NCBI GenBank assembly: GCA_027487385.1
Contig: JAIYDS010000110.1
Location: 1 to 55,708 of the forward strand
Source: Acetobacteraceae bacterium
GTDB taxonomy: Bacteria > Pseudomonadota > Alphaproteobacteria > Acetobacterales > Acetobacteraceae
Reading direction: 5' to 3'
DNA: 55,708 nt
Position numbers and translations under genes: made by a program. The first letter of the stretch is position 1, and each line of letters starts with the position of its first letter. Of this stretch, positions 25,654 to 36,288 are shown in pieces. The notes under the pieces were generated by a model. That model did not search any database. It was not told the origin of the DNA and worked only from the letters and a program-made list of their open reading frames with translations.

Positions 25654-25758
25654 TCATTTCAAGCGGGCGCATCCCGGTTTCCCCGGCGCGCGCTCCTGGT
25701 CTAGCTTCGCCCCCAAGCCGGGCCGGAACGCGCCATGGCAGCCAGGGAGACCTTCCAG

Positions 25759-26730
25759 ATGATCACGCGCCGCGCAGCCCTCGCGCTGCCCCTTCTCGCC
25801 CCCGGCCTGGCCCGCGCCCAGGCCGAATGGCGGCCGGACCGGCCGATCCGCGCCGTCGTTCCCTTCGCCCCCGGCGGCGCCACCGATGTGGTGGCGCGCA
25901 TCCTCTCGGAGATGATGGGGCAGATCCTGGGCCAGCCCTTCGTCATCGAGAACCGCGCGGGTGGCGCGGCCGGGCTGATCGGCTCGGACGCGGTGGCGAA
26001 ATCCGCGCCCGATGGGCTGACGCTGCTGATCAATTCCAACGCGCATGTCATCGCGCCGAGCCTGGTGGCGCGCATGCCCTATGATGTGCTGGCCGATTTC
26101 GCCTCGGTCGCGCATCTCGGCAATGTGCCGCAGGTGCTGGTGGTGAACCCGCAATTGCCGGCGGCCAACATGGCCGAGTTGCTGGTCTGGCTGCGGGCCA
26201 ATTCGGGCCGGATCAACTTTGCCTCGGCCGGCATCGGCAGCGGCAACCACCTCGCCTCCGAGATCTTCCGCGCCGCCGTGCCGGGCGTCGAGATGGAGAT
26301 GGTGCAGCACCGCGGCGGCGGCCCCGCCATGCAGTCGGTCATCGCGGGCACGGCGCATATGTGCGTGGACCCGCTTTCCTCCGCGCTGCCGCATATTCGC
26401 GGCGGCACGGTGCGCGCCATCGCCGTGGCCGGCGCAGAGCGCGCGGCGAAGCTGCCGGAAATCCCCTCCGCGACCGAGGCCGGGCTGCCGGCCTGGGATG
26501 CGGGCGCCTGGTTCGGCGCCTTCGTGCCGGCCCGCACGCCGGCTTCCGTGGTCGCTTCGCTCAACAGCGCCTTCAACACGGCGATGGACCGGCTGACCGC
26601 GCGCCTCGCCGACATGTCCGTGGTGAAGCAGCCCGCCCTGTCCACGCCCGCCGCCTTCGACGCCTTCATGCGGGCCGATCTGGTGCGGGTGCAGGCCATC
26701 CTGCGGCGGGCTGGCGTCCAGGCGGCCTAG
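25759..26730 (+). CDS. Tripartite tricarboxylate transporter (Bug) substrate-binding protein
   Basis: The 323-residue periplasmic receptor has a short signal (ITRRAALALPLLAPGLARAQ) and Bug signatures PIRAVVPFAPGGATDVVAR, FVIENRAGGAAGLIGSDAVA and VQHRGGGPAMQSVIAGTAHM. GGGAG nine bases upstream supports the start at 25759 rather than an ATG 24 bases earlier. No membrane components are nearby. A NIPSNAP-domain gene follows. Confidence 0.9.
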   Translation: MITRRAALALPLLAPGLARAQAEWRPDRPIRAVVPFAPGGATDVVARILSEMMGQILGQPFVIENRAGGAAGLIGSDAVAKSAPDGLTLLINSNAHVIAPSLVARMPYDVLADFASVAHLGNVPQVLVVNPQLPAANMAELLVWLRANSGRINFASAGIGSGNHLASEIFRAAVPGVEMEMVQHRGGGPAMQSVIAGTAHMCVDPLSSALPHIRGGTVRAIAVAGAERAAKLPEIPSATEAGLPAWDAGAWFGAFVPARTPASVVASLNSAFNTAMDRLTARLADMSVVKQPALSTPAAFDAFMRADLVRVQAILRRAGVQAA

Positions 26731-26759
26731 ATTGTGCCGAGAGGCTGATGCACGCCTTG

Positions 26760-26806
26760 GGTGGTCCCGCCCAGGGCGATCAGCCCCCGCCCCTGGTTGA
26801 ACCACC
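26760..26806. terminator. Hairpin after the Bug gene
   Basis: A nested inverted repeat combines GGTGGT (26760-26765) with ACCACC (26801-26806) and, inside, CCAGGG (26771-26776) with CCCTGG (26791-26796). It lacks a T-run, so it may act as a weak or Rho-assisted terminator, or as an mRNA stabiliser between the receptor and NIPSNAP genes. Confidence 0.4.
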
Positions 26807-26851
26807 GGCCCAGCCGGCTGATACTCGCCCCGCGCCCAAGGAGAACATCGC

Positions 26852-27187
26852 GTGATCATTGACCTTCGCATCTACACCTGCCTGCCCAACCGCATGGCGG
26901 ATTTCGTCAAGCTCTATGAGGAGAAGGCCTGGCCGCTCCAGCTGAAATACCTGGAGAATTGCCTGGGCTGGTACACGACCGTGGAGGGCGAGCTGAACAC
27001 CGTCGTCCATCTCTGGGGCTACAAGGACCAGGGCGATCGCGAGCAGCGCCGGGCCGCCATGGCGGCCGACCCCGCCTGGGGCGGCTATCTCAAGGCGGCC
27101 GCCGAGGGCGGCATGCTGATCAAGATGGAAAACCGCATCGTCAAGGAAGCGCCGCACTTCACGGCCTTCAAGGCGAAGAAGGGCTGA
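26852..27187 (+). CDS. NIPSNAP-family protein
   Basis: The 111-residue dimeric alpha-beta-barrel protein has IDLRIYTCLPNRMADFVKLYEEK, LGWYTTVEGELNTVVHLWGYKD and RRAAMAADPAWGGYL, which match the NIPSNAP domain. Molecular function in bacteria is unclear; relatives often sit in catabolic clusters. The GTG start has an AAGGAGA ribosome-binding site. It converges with the NHL-repeat gene. Confidence 0.88.
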   Translation: MIIDLRIYTCLPNRMADFVKLYEEKAWPLQLKYLENCLGWYTTVEGELNTVVHLWGYKDQGDREQRRAAMAADPAWGGYLKAAAEGGMLIKMENRIVKEAPHFTAFKAKKG

Positions 27188-27230
27188 TCTGCCAGGCCGG
27201 CCCCGCCATCAGGCGGGGCCGCGCCAACCC

Positions 27231-28067
27231 TCAAACCGGCATGAGCCGCGTGAGGCGGGAGGGGTTGATCTCCGCCAGCAGCACGCTGCCATCCGGATGC
27301 AGCGCGATGCCATGCGCGCCATTCAGAACCGCCCGCGCCCGGCCCAGCAGCGCCCCCTCGCGCGAGAAGACCGAGAGGCGCGGCACCTGGTCCGTCACCC
27401 ACCAATTCCCCGCCGCATCGCAGCCGATATCCATGGGCTTGTGGACATCCGTGATCTCGCGGAGGAGAGCGGCGCCGGCTGAGAAGATCTGCACGCGGCT
27501 GTTGTCGCGATCCGCCACGGCAATCTCGCCCTGCGGGTTCATCCAAATGGCGTGCGGCGTGCAGAATTGCCCCGGGCCGCGGCCTGGCTCACCCCAGCCG
27601 CCATCGGGCGTGCCATCGGGCTTGAAGCGATGGATGCGCGAGGCCGCATAGCCATCCGCCACAAAGGCCGTGCCATCCGGCGCGAAGGCGATGTCGCAGG
27701 GGCTGTTGAAGGGCGAGAGGGGGCCATGGCGGGTGCCGAGCGCACCCAGGCGCTCACCCTCCGCATCGAAGCGGATGATCTCATGCGCGTCACGATCCAC
27801 CACATGCACGCTGCCATCGGGGGCGGCGCAGAGCATATGGCCATCGGCCACCGCCTCGCCCCAGGCATCCAGGCGCCGGCCCTGGGCGTCGAGCACGATG
27901 ACGGTGGGGATGGCCGGGTCCACATAGGGGTCGGCGCGGAGCAGGACGAAGATGCGCCCCTGCCCATCGACCGCCACATCGCTGACGCGGCCGGCGCCAT
28001 CAGGCACGGCGCCCCAAGGCCGTTGGATGCGATAGCGCTGCGCGCCGAGCGTGACGTAAAGTTCCAT
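27231..28067 (-). CDS. NHL-repeat beta-propeller protein
   Basis: The 278-residue protein consists of NHL repeats: VSDVAVDGQGRIFVLLR, GHMLCAAPDGSVHVVDRDAHEIIRFDAEGE, PCDIAFAPDGTAFVADGYAASRIHRFKPDG, PHAIWMNPQGEIAVADRDNSRVQIFSA and HGIALHPDGSVLLAEI. Five to six blades fit a propeller like those of peptidyl-amidoglycolate lyases and SMP-30-like hydrolases. There is no signal peptide. It is divergent from ureD, with only 49 bases between the starts. Confidence 0.82.
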   Translation of the reverse strand: MELYVTLGAQRYRIQRPWGAVPDGAGRVSDVAVDGQGRIFVLLRADPYVDPAIPTVIVLDAQGRRLDAWGEAVADGHMLCAAPDGSVHVVDRDAHEIIRFDAEGERLGALGTRHGPLSPFNSPCDIAFAPDGTAFVADGYAASRIHRFKPDGTPDGGWGEPGRGPGQFCTPHAIWMNPQGEIAVADRDNSRVQIFSAGAALLREITDVHKPMDIGCDAAGNWWVTDQVPRLSVFSREGALLGRARAVLNGAHGIALHPDGSVLLAEINPSRLTRLMPV

Positions 28068-28116
28068 GCCGCGAAGCTTGCCACGCGCGCGGCTTGGCGG
28101 CCAAGCTTCTTCCCGC

Positions 28117-28923
28117 ATGATTCGACACCAACGCGCGGCACATCAGAGGTCCAGGGGCGCCGCCTCGCTGGATGTGGCCGCCCATGGGCTGGCCCGGCTG
28201 CACCAGGCCTCGCCGCTGCGGATCCTCTTCCCCACGCCCGAACCTGGCGCCGCGCTGGAGGCGGCCTTCGTCAATGTGGCGGGCGGCCTGGCGGGGGGCG
28301 ATTCCATCGAAGCCGGCATCACCCTGCGGCCCGGCGCGCGGGCGCAGATCACCACGCCGGCGGCGGAGAAGATCTATCGCAGCCTGGGCGACACCTCACG
28401 CATCGCGACGCGCATCAATGTGGCCGCGGGCGCGGTGCTGGAATTCCTGCCGCAGGAGGCGATCCTGTTTGACGGCGCGCGCCTCATGCGCCGGATGGAG
28501 GCGCGGGTGGCGCCGGGCGGCACGCTGCTGGCGGCGGAATCCGTCGTGCTCGGCCGCATCGCCCGCGGCGAGGCCTGGCGCCAGGGCGCCCTGCATGATT
28601 CCTGGCGCCTGCACCAGGGCGAGCGGCTGGCCTGGGCCGATGCCATGGCGCTGGAGGCCACGGCGCGGGATGCGCCCTTCGGCCTGGATGGCGCGGATTC
28701 CCTCGGCATGATCCTGCTGCTGGCGGAGGATGCCGGCCTGCATCGCGAATTGGCGCGGGAGTTGACCGGGGGTGCCGCCTCGCTGATCCGGCCGGGGCTT
28801 CTGCTGCTGCGCTTCCTGGGTTCGGCGGGCGCGGTGCGCGGCGCCATGGCGGCCGCCATCCCGGCGTTGCGCGCGGCCGCACTCGGCCTGCCGCCCGTGC
28901 TGCCAAGACTGTGGACGTGCTGA
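28117..28923 (+). CDS. ureD: Urease accessory protein UreD
   Basis: The 268-residue scaffold protein binds the urease apoenzyme and recruits UreF-UreG for nickel delivery. Family motifs include SPLRILFPTPEPG, AAFVNVAGGLAGGDSIE, ITTPAAEKIYRSLG and LEFLPQEAILFDGARLMRRM. I chose the ATG at 28117; an earlier in-frame ATG overlaps the divergent NHL gene start. It heads the urease operon. Confidence 0.93.
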   Translation: MIRHQRAAHQRSRGAASLDVAAHGLARLHQASPLRILFPTPEPGAALEAAFVNVAGGLAGGDSIEAGITLRPGARAQITTPAAEKIYRSLGDTSRIATRINVAAGAVLEFLPQEAILFDGARLMRRMEARVAPGGTLLAAESVVLGRIARGEAWRQGALHDSWRLHQGERLAWADAMALEATARDAPFGLDGADSLGMILLLAEDAGLHRELARELTGGAASLIRPGLLLLRFLGSAGAVRGAMAAAIPALRAAALGLPPVLPRLWTC

Positions 28924-28947
28924 GCCAACCCGTTCCATGATGCTGCG

Positions 28948-29250
28948 ATGCACCTGACCCCTCGCGAAAAAGACAAGCTGCTCATCGCCATGGCTGCCCA
29001 GGTGGCCCGCCGAAGGCTGGAGCGCGGCGTGAAGCTGAACCACCCGGAAGCCATCGCGCTGATCACGGATTTCGTCGTGGAGGGCGCGCGCGATGGCCGC
29101 AGCGTGGCGGATCTCATGGCGGCCGGCGGCGAGGTCATCACCCGCTCCCAGGTGATGGAGGGTGTGGCCGAGATGATCCACGACATTCAGGTGGAAGCCA
29201 CCTTCCCCGACGGCACCAAGCTCGTCACCGTCCATAACCCGATACGTTGA
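28948..29250 (+). CDS. ureA: Urease gamma subunit
   Basis: The 100-residue protein is the complete UreA subunit: [34 protein letters not shown], then [21 protein letters not shown] and the terminal VTVHNPI. It forms the urease trimer with UreB and UreC. Its stop overlaps by one base (TGATG) the ATG of an uncharacterised 41-codon ORF. Confidence 0.96.
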   Translation: MHLTPREKDKLLIAMAAQVARRRLERGVKLNHPEAIALITDFVVEGARDGRSVADLMAAGGEVITRSQVMEGVAEMIHDIQVEATFPDGTKLVTVHNPIR

Positions 29251-29375
29251 TGTTGGGCCGATTCACCTTCCGCGCCGAAGAGGCGCTCCAGGATCGGACC
29301 AGGATGCCGGGCCGATTCACCCTCCGCGCCGAAGAGGCGCTCCAGGATCGGACCAGAAGGAGGCTGCTGCCGTGA
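29250..29375 (+). CDS. Small duplicated ORF fitted between ureA and ureB
   Basis: Forty-one codons begin on the last base of ureA (TGATG) and end in a TGA that overlaps the ureB GTG start (GTGA). The product is two near-identical 18-residue units, [16 protein letters not shown] and [16 protein letters not shown], joined by MP and ending RRRLLP. The DNA repeat period is 54 bases, so the duplication keeps the frame. The peptide is very basic at its end and amphipathic. I recognise no family. Exact fit to both neighbours suggests at least translational coupling; whether a stable peptide is made is unknown. Confidence 0.45.
   Translation: MLGRFTFRAEEALQDRTRMPGRFTLRAEEALQDRTRRRLLP
29255..29356 (+). 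repeat. 54-base tandem direct repeat, two units
   Basis: Two 48-base blocks (29255-29302 and 29309-29356) differ at one base (CCTTCC against CCCTCC) and are separated by GATGCC. Near identity implies a recent duplication or maintained homogeneity. The second unit runs into AAGGAGG, the ureB ribosome-binding site. Confidence 0.92.
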
Positions 29376-29677
29376 TCCCAGGTGAAATCATCTGCCCCGA
29401 AGGCGAGATCGAGCTGAATGCGGGCCAGGCGGTGACCGTGCTGGATGTCGCCAATACCGGCGACCGTCCGATCCAGGTCGGCAGCCATTATCATTTCTTC
29501 GAGACCAATCCGGCGCTGGAATTCGACCGCGCCGCGGCGCGTGGGCAAAGGCTCGACATCGCCGCCGGCACGGCGGTGCGCTTCGAGCCGGGGCAATCGC
29601 GCCAGGTGCGCCTCGTCCCGCTGGGCGGGGCGCGGGTGGTGCATGGGTTCCGCGGCGATGTGGAAGGGAAGCTGTGA
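29372..29677 (+). CDS. ureB: Urease beta subunit
   Basis: The 101-residue complete UreB has [62 protein letters not shown] and [11 protein letters not shown]. The GTG start has AAGGAGG nine bases upstream, inside the end of the small ORF. Its stop overlaps the start of the 239-codon gene that separates it from ureC. Confidence 0.95.
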   Translation: MIPGEIICPEGEIELNAGQAVTVLDVANTGDRPIQVGSHYHFFETNPALEFDRAAARGQRLDIAAGTAVRFEPGQSRQVRLVPLGGARVVHGFRGDVEGKL

Positions 29678-30392
29678 TGCAGGGTGTGATAAAGAATCTG
29701 GGCCTGTCCCATCGCCCGGATATCGGCCCGGTGCCGGGCGGGCTTTGGAAGCTCCTCGGCCTGCGTCCCGCCAGCGATGCGCGCGCCGAACCCAAGGGGC
29801 TCCGCACCGCGCCGGGCCTTGGCCGCGCGCGACCGGGCGAGATGCGGCGCAGCCTGCTGACCACGCTCGGGCTGCGGCCACATCCGGCGGATCGCGGCAA
29901 GCCGCTCGGGCTGATCTCGGGCTTCGGCCCGCGCCCGGTCGGCATGGGGCTGCGCACCCCGCGCGCGCTGCTGGTGACGCCGGGGCTCCACCGCTCCCCG
30001 CTTGAAAACGCCGCGCCGCATGGCTGGCTGGCCGCCTTCGGCCTGCATCCGCGCGGCGTGACACCTGGCCGCATGCGGGCGGCGCTGGGGCTGGGGCCGG
30101 CGGTGCGCTCGCCCGGGCTTTCCATCATCGCGGGGCCGCGACCCCGCGCGCCCATGCCCCCCTTGCCGCGAGGCGTCCTCGCCCGGCTCGGGATGATGCC
30201 GGCCTCGGCCCAGGTGAGCGCGCGGCGTGAGCCGGTGCTGGCTGGCGGGCTGAGCAAGCCCCGGCCGCGGCAGGCCTCGCCGGGTGAATTCTTCCTCAAG
30301 CTGCGCGAGCGCATGCCCGAACTCGACACGCGCCAGCCCCGCCAATGGCTGGAAGCGGCGCGCGAGCACCTCGCCGCGCTGAGGCGTGGCTG

Positions 30393-30393
<1 letters not shown>
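29674..30393 (+). CDS. Basic LGLRP-motif protein of unknown function between ureB and ureC
   Basis: The 239-residue product starts at a GTG overlapping the ureB stop (GTGA) or the adjacent ATG, and its TGA overlaps the ureC ATG. It is not recognised. Residues 1-200 are rich in Gly, Pro, Arg and Leu, with irregular motifs: LGLSHRP (9), LLGLRP (27), TLGLRP (64), [11 protein letters not shown] (78), MGLRTP (91), FGLHPRG (122), ALGLGP (137), LGMMP (172). Residues 202-239 look like an amphipathic helix domain ([20 protein letters not shown]). There is no signal peptide or membrane span, and the net charge is strongly positive. Perfect operon fit and good third-position GC argue for a real gene, perhaps a disordered urease partner. 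Confidence 0.7.
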
Positions 30394-32102
<1,709 letters not shown>

Positions 32103-32113
32103 GAGCCTTTTGC

Positions 32114-32647
32114 ATGCACGATTCCCTCCCCCGCGCCACGCGCGTCGCCCCGCCCGGCAGCTTCACCGCCGATGCCGAGGTGATGCTCGATTTCGATGAC
32201 CGCTTCCGCCGCCGCAAGCGCTATGAATCCGCCGGCGGCATTCCCTTCGTGCTGGACCTGGCCGAGGCGCAGGTGCTGCGCGAGGGCGATGGCCTGGTGC
32301 TGGAGGATGGCCGCGTGATCCGCGTCCGCGCCGCCGAGGAACCGCTGGTGGAAATCCGCGCGCAGAACGCGGCCGAGATGATCCGGCTGGCCTGGCACCT
32401 GGGCAACCGGCATCTGCCCGCCGAATTGCAGGAACAGCGCATCCTGATCCGCGAGGATCACGTCATCGAGCAGATGCTGCGCGGCCTGGGCGCGCAGATC
32501 CAGAAGGTGCGCGCGCCCTTCAACCCCGAGGGCGGCGCCTATGGCGAGCACAACCGCTCCACCCACCAGCACCATCATGGCCACAGCCATGACCACGACC
32601 ACCACCACGCCGACGGGCACCACCACCATCATCACCACGGTGACTGA
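32114..32647 (+). CDS. ureE: Urease accessory nickel chaperone UreE
   Basis: The 177-residue metallochaperone has an N-terminal peptide-binding domain (DDRFRRRKRYESAGGIPFVLDL), a metal-binding domain with AWHLGNRHLPAEL, and a C-terminal tail with about twenty histidines after residue 145 (HQHHHGHSHDHDHHH). The tail should store and deliver Ni(II) to the UreDFG complex. The end overlaps ureF by eight bases. Confidence 0.95.
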   Translation: MHDSLPRATRVAPPGSFTADAEVMLDFDDRFRRRKRYESAGGIPFVLDLAEAQVLREGDGLVLEDGRVIRVRAAEEPLVEIRAQNAAEMIRLAWHLGNRHLPAELQEQRILIREDHVIEQMLRGLGAQIQKVRAPFNPEGGAYGEHNRSTHQHHHGHSHDHDHHHADGHHHHHHHGD

Positions 32648-33307
32648 CTCCGACCTCTTCCGCCTGATGGCCTGGACCTCGCCCGCCTATCCGGTGGGCG
32701 GCTTCAGCTACAGCCACGGGATCGAGATGGCGGTGGAGGAAGGGCGCCTGCGCAAGCAGGCCGACCTTGTCGCCTATGTCGCGAGCGTGCTGCGCCAGGG
32801 CGCGGGGCGGGTGGATGCGGTGCTGTTTGTGCAGGCGCATGGCGCGCCCGACGATCAAGCCCTGGATGAGATCGCCGAACTCGCCGCCGCCTGGCGCGGC
32901 ACGGCCGAGACCGCGCTGGAAGCCACACAGCAGGGCGGCAGCTTCGCCAGCGTGACGGTATCCTGCTGGCCCGATGCGCGTTTCGCGACCTTCGCCGCGC
33001 GGCATCGCGGACGGCTCTCGCATGCGGTGGCCTTCGGCGCGGCGGCGGGCATGGCGGGCATTCCGCTCCGCCCTGCCCTCTTTGCCTTCCTGCAAGGCTT
33101 CTGCGCCAATCTGGTGAGTGCCGGCGTGCGCCTCATCCCGCTCGGCCAGACCGATGGGCAGATCGCGACCGCCGCTCTCTTGCCCATCATCACCGCATGC
33201 ACCGATGCGGCGCTGACCACATCGCTGGAGGAGCTGGGCACGGCATCCCCGCTGCTCGACATGCTCTCCATGCGCCACGAAACCCAATACACGAGGCTAT
33301 TCCGCTC

Positions 33308-33311
<4 letters not shown>
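32640..33311 (+). CDS. ureF: Urease accessory protein UreF
   Basis: The 223-residue UreF acts as a checkpoint for the UreG GTPase during nickel insertion. Motifs are [39 protein letters not shown] and the terminal [14 protein letters not shown] chose the GTG at 32640; the frame is open upstream but would read the histidine tail of ureE as a Thr-rich leader. No Shine-Dalgarno is visible in the CAC-rich sequence, so translation probably depends on re-initiation from ureE. Confidence 0.92.
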
Positions 33312-33955
<644 letters not shown>

Positions 33956-33960
33956 CACAA

Positions 33961-34027
33961 GGCCTCCGGCGGCTGGGGCCAAGGAAAGGGGTCTGGGGCC
34001 CCGGCCCCAGCCGCCGGAGGCCCTTTT
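33961..34027 (+). terminator. Intrinsic terminator closing the urease operon
   Basis: A perfect 20-base stem, with left arm 33961-33980 and right arm 34003-34022, is followed by CTTTTTC. The 22-base loop can itself fold. Its arms contain CCTCCGGCGGCTGGGGCC, closely related to the terminator at 5064-5110. Confidence 0.92.
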
Positions 34028-34028
34028 T

Positions 34029-35372
34029 CTATCGTCTCGCCAGGCTGAGCACGCCCGCCGCCACCGCCAGCACCGCCCCGCAGTAAAACCCCATCCAGGG
34101 CCCCGCCAGCGTGAAGCAGGCCGCCGCCGTCGTGGCCCCCAGGCTTTGCCCCAGCACCCGCGCCGTCGCCTGCATGCCGCCGGCGCTGCCGGCGCGGTGG
34201 CGTGGCGCGCTGGAGAGGATCGCCCGGTTGTTCGGCGCCTGGAAACAGCCAAAGCCGATCCCTGCCAGCATGAGGGCGGTGCAAAGCCAGAGCGTGGCCG
34301 TGGCCGGCAGGGTGCCGAGCAGGACCAGCGCCAGCGCCAGCACGCCGCCGCCAGCCGCCACCGGGAGGGCGGAGGTGGTGCGGTCGGCGAAACGCCCGGC
34401 GATGGGCGCCAGCAGCCCGACGGCGATGGGATAGGGCGTGATGATCAGCCCGATCTGCACCGGCGTGAATCCGGCGGCGGAGAGGTGAAAGGGCATGGAG
34501 ATGACCGTCACCATATGCGCCGCGAACATGCAGATGGAGGCGCCGATGGCCAGCCGCACGGTGCGGATGCGCAGCAGATCGAGCGGCAGCAGCGGCACGG
34601 AGCGCGCCATCTCCCGCCGGATCAGCAGCGCGCCGGTGAAGAGGCCCAGCGCCAGCGCCACCACGCCCAGCACCGGCCAGTGCAGGATGAGGTCGAGCCC
34701 GAGGAAGACCAGCCCGAAGGCCGCGACATTCATCGCGGCCGCGCCGATGTCGAAGGCGCGCGGCTGGCGCGGCACATCGGGCAGCACGCGCGCGCCAAAG
34801 ACCAGCGCGGCGAGACCCACGGGCAGATGCACCAGGAAGACGGCCGGCCAATCGGCCACGGCCAGCACGGCGGCGCCGAGCGAGGGCCCCGTGGCGGAAC
34901 ACAGCGCCACCACCATGGCGTTGAAGCCGATGGCGCGGCCCAGCTGCGCCATGGGATAGGTGTGGCGCACCAGGCCCGACATCAGGCTCATCACCGCGGC
35001 CCCGCCCAGCCCCTGCGCGATGCGCGCGGCGAGCAGCGCCTCGAAGCTCGGCGCCAGGGCCGAGCAAAGGGCGGCAAGCAAGAAGAGCGCCAGCCCGGCA
35101 TTCCAGATGCGCTTGAAGCCGGCGATCTCGCCCAGCGCAGCGAAGGGGATCAGCGTGCCGACCACGGTGATCTGATAGGCATTCACCACCCAGACCGACT
35201 CGGCCGGTAGCAATCCGAGGTCCCGCGCCGCGGAGGGCAGCGCGATGTTCACCATCGCCGCATCGAGCACGGTGAGCGAAATCCCGGCCGCGATGCAGGC
35301 GGCGGCCTGGGTTCTTCGTGGTTCCGGGAGGCCGTCCGCCTCCGCCTGGACCACCTCTCTTGGGGGGCTCAC
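34029..35372 (-). CDS. MFS transporter, DHA2-like drug/metabolite exporter
   Basis: The 447-residue membrane protein has twelve to fourteen predicted spans. Motif C-like and motif A-like segments are visible (LDAAMVNIALPSAARDLGL at the first span, ARIAQGLGGAAVMSLMSGLV, GFNAMVVALCSATGPSLGAA, AGRFADR). It belongs with the DHA2/EmrB-type proton-coupled exporters. The GTG start overlaps the stop of the nitrile hydratase alpha gene (GTGA), so it is the last gene of that operon and may move the nitrile, the amide or a toxic by-product. Confidence 0.85.
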   Translation of the reverse strand: MSPPREVVQAEADGLPEPRRTQAAACIAAGISLTVLDAAMVNIALPSAARDLGLLPAESVWVVNAYQITVVGTLIPFAALGEIAGFKRIWNAGLALFLLAALCSALAPSFEALLAARIAQGLGGAAVMSLMSGLVRHTYPMAQLGRAIGFNAMVVALCSATGPSLGAAVLAVADWPAVFLVHLPVGLAALVFGARVLPDVPRQPRAFDIGAAAMNVAAFGLVFLGLDLILHWPVLGVVALALGLFTGALLIRREMARSVPLLPLDLLRIRTVRLAIGASICMFAAHMVTVISMPFHLSAAGFTPVQIGLIITPYPIAVGLLAPIAGRFADRTTSALPVAAGGGVLALALVLLGTLPATATLWLCTALMLAGIGFGCFQAPNNRAILSSAPRHRAGSAGGMQATARVLGQSLGATTAAACFTLAGPWMGFYCGAVLAVAAGVLSLARR

Positions 35373-35977
35373 GCCGCGCGCGAGACCTTGTGCGCGGCGC
35401 TGGGCAGGGAAACACCAACCAGGTGATCGCGCGAGACCAGCGCGGTCAGTTCATCCTCGCTCCAGCCCTCGGTGCCTTCGGGGCGCAGGGGCAGGACCAT
35501 CCAGCGGAAATCGGCGGTGCTGTCCACGACGCGCACCTGGATGCCGGCGGGCAGCACCGTGCCGAATTCCGCCAGCACGGCGCGGGGTTCGCGCACGGCG
35601 CGGCTGCGATAGGCGGCCGATTTATACCAATGCGGCGGATAGCCGATGATGGCGCGCGGATAGCAGGAGCACAGCGTGCAGACGACCAGATGGTGCACGC
35701 TGGCCGTATCCTCCAGCACGCCGAGCGGCGGGTTGCCGCGCATGGACACACCCATGGCTTCGGCGGCGGCGGTGCCGTCACGCAGCAGGAATTCGCGCCA
35801 TTCGGGGTCCACCCAGGCGCGGGCCACCATGCGGGCGCCGGTCTCGGGGTTCGCACGCTCGGCGATGGTCTTGCGGAGCGCGATCTCCTCCTCGGTCACG
35901 ATGCCACGCGCCTTCAGCGCGGCGACGAGCTTTTCCAGGAGGGCGACGCTTTCCGGGCGGGGGTCATAGCCAGCCAT
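35369..35977 (-). CDS. nthA: Nitrile hydratase alpha subunit, cobalt type
   Basis: The 202-residue catalytic subunit converts nitriles to amides. The metal-claw motif is VCTLCSCYPR, with Cys100, Cys103 and Cys105; the threonine in CTLC marks the cobalt rather than the iron type. ETGARMVARAWVDPEWREFLL and YRSRAVREPRAVLAEFG are also family hallmarks. The start at 35977 overlaps the upstream stop by one base (TGATG); an ATG 18 bases earlier is less likely. Thiocyanate hydrolase gamma subunit is the main alternative assignment. Confidence 0.9.
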   Translation of the reverse strand: MAGYDPRPESVALLEKLVAALKARGIVTEEEIALRKTIAERANPETGARMVARAWVDPEWREFLLRDGTAAAEAMGVSMRGNPPLGVLEDTASVHHLVVCTLCSCYPRAIIGYPPHWYKSAAYRSRAVREPRAVLAEFGTVLPAGIQVRVVDSTADFRWMVLPLRPEGTEGWSEDELTALVSRDHLVGVSLPSAAHKVSRAA

Positions 35978-36288
35978 CACGCTTCCTCCAGCCAATGTTC
36001 AAACAGCTCGATGAGCAGGGTGTCGCCCGCCTCGCCCTCATTCCAGACGGGCGGCTGGTCGAAGAGGACGTGATACAGCACGCGCGGCTCGGCCGGGCGG
36101 TTGAAGGCGATGTCCTCGGGGTTGGGGAAGGTGCCCAGCGCCCGCTCCACCGTGCCCATCCGGCCGCGGACGTAATGCGGCGTTCGCAGATGCAGCCGCG
36201 CGATGCGCTCGGGCCGCGCATCCTTCACCCGCACGCGCTGCCCCGGCCGGAAGCGGGCCGCGGCGATTTCGCCCACGCCCTTCTTCAT
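35977..36288 (-). CDS. Nitrile hydratase beta subunit, C-terminal half as a separate gene
   Basis: The 103-residue protein covers the SH3-like C-terminal domain of NHase beta: AARFRPGQRVRVKDARPE, RLHLRTPHYVRGRMGTVER and RVLYHVLFDQPPVW, ending LLIELFEHWLEEA. In ordinary NHases this is fused to the helical N-terminal half, which is encoded here by the preceding gene. Split beta subunits are known in thiocyanate hydrolase and toyocamycin nitrile hydratase. Its ATG overlaps the upstream stop (ATGA). Confidence 0.88.
   Translation of the reverse strand: MKKGVGEIAAARFRPGQRVRVKDARPERIARLHLRTPHYVRGRMGTVERALGTFPNPEDIAFNRPAEPRVLYHVLFDQPPVWNEGEAGDTLLIELFEHWLEEA

Noticed and set aside
32541-32639. N-terminal extension of ureF through the histidine repeat of ureE
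   Set aside because: It would give a Thr-rich leader absent from UreF; the GTG at 32640 gives the usual N-terminus.
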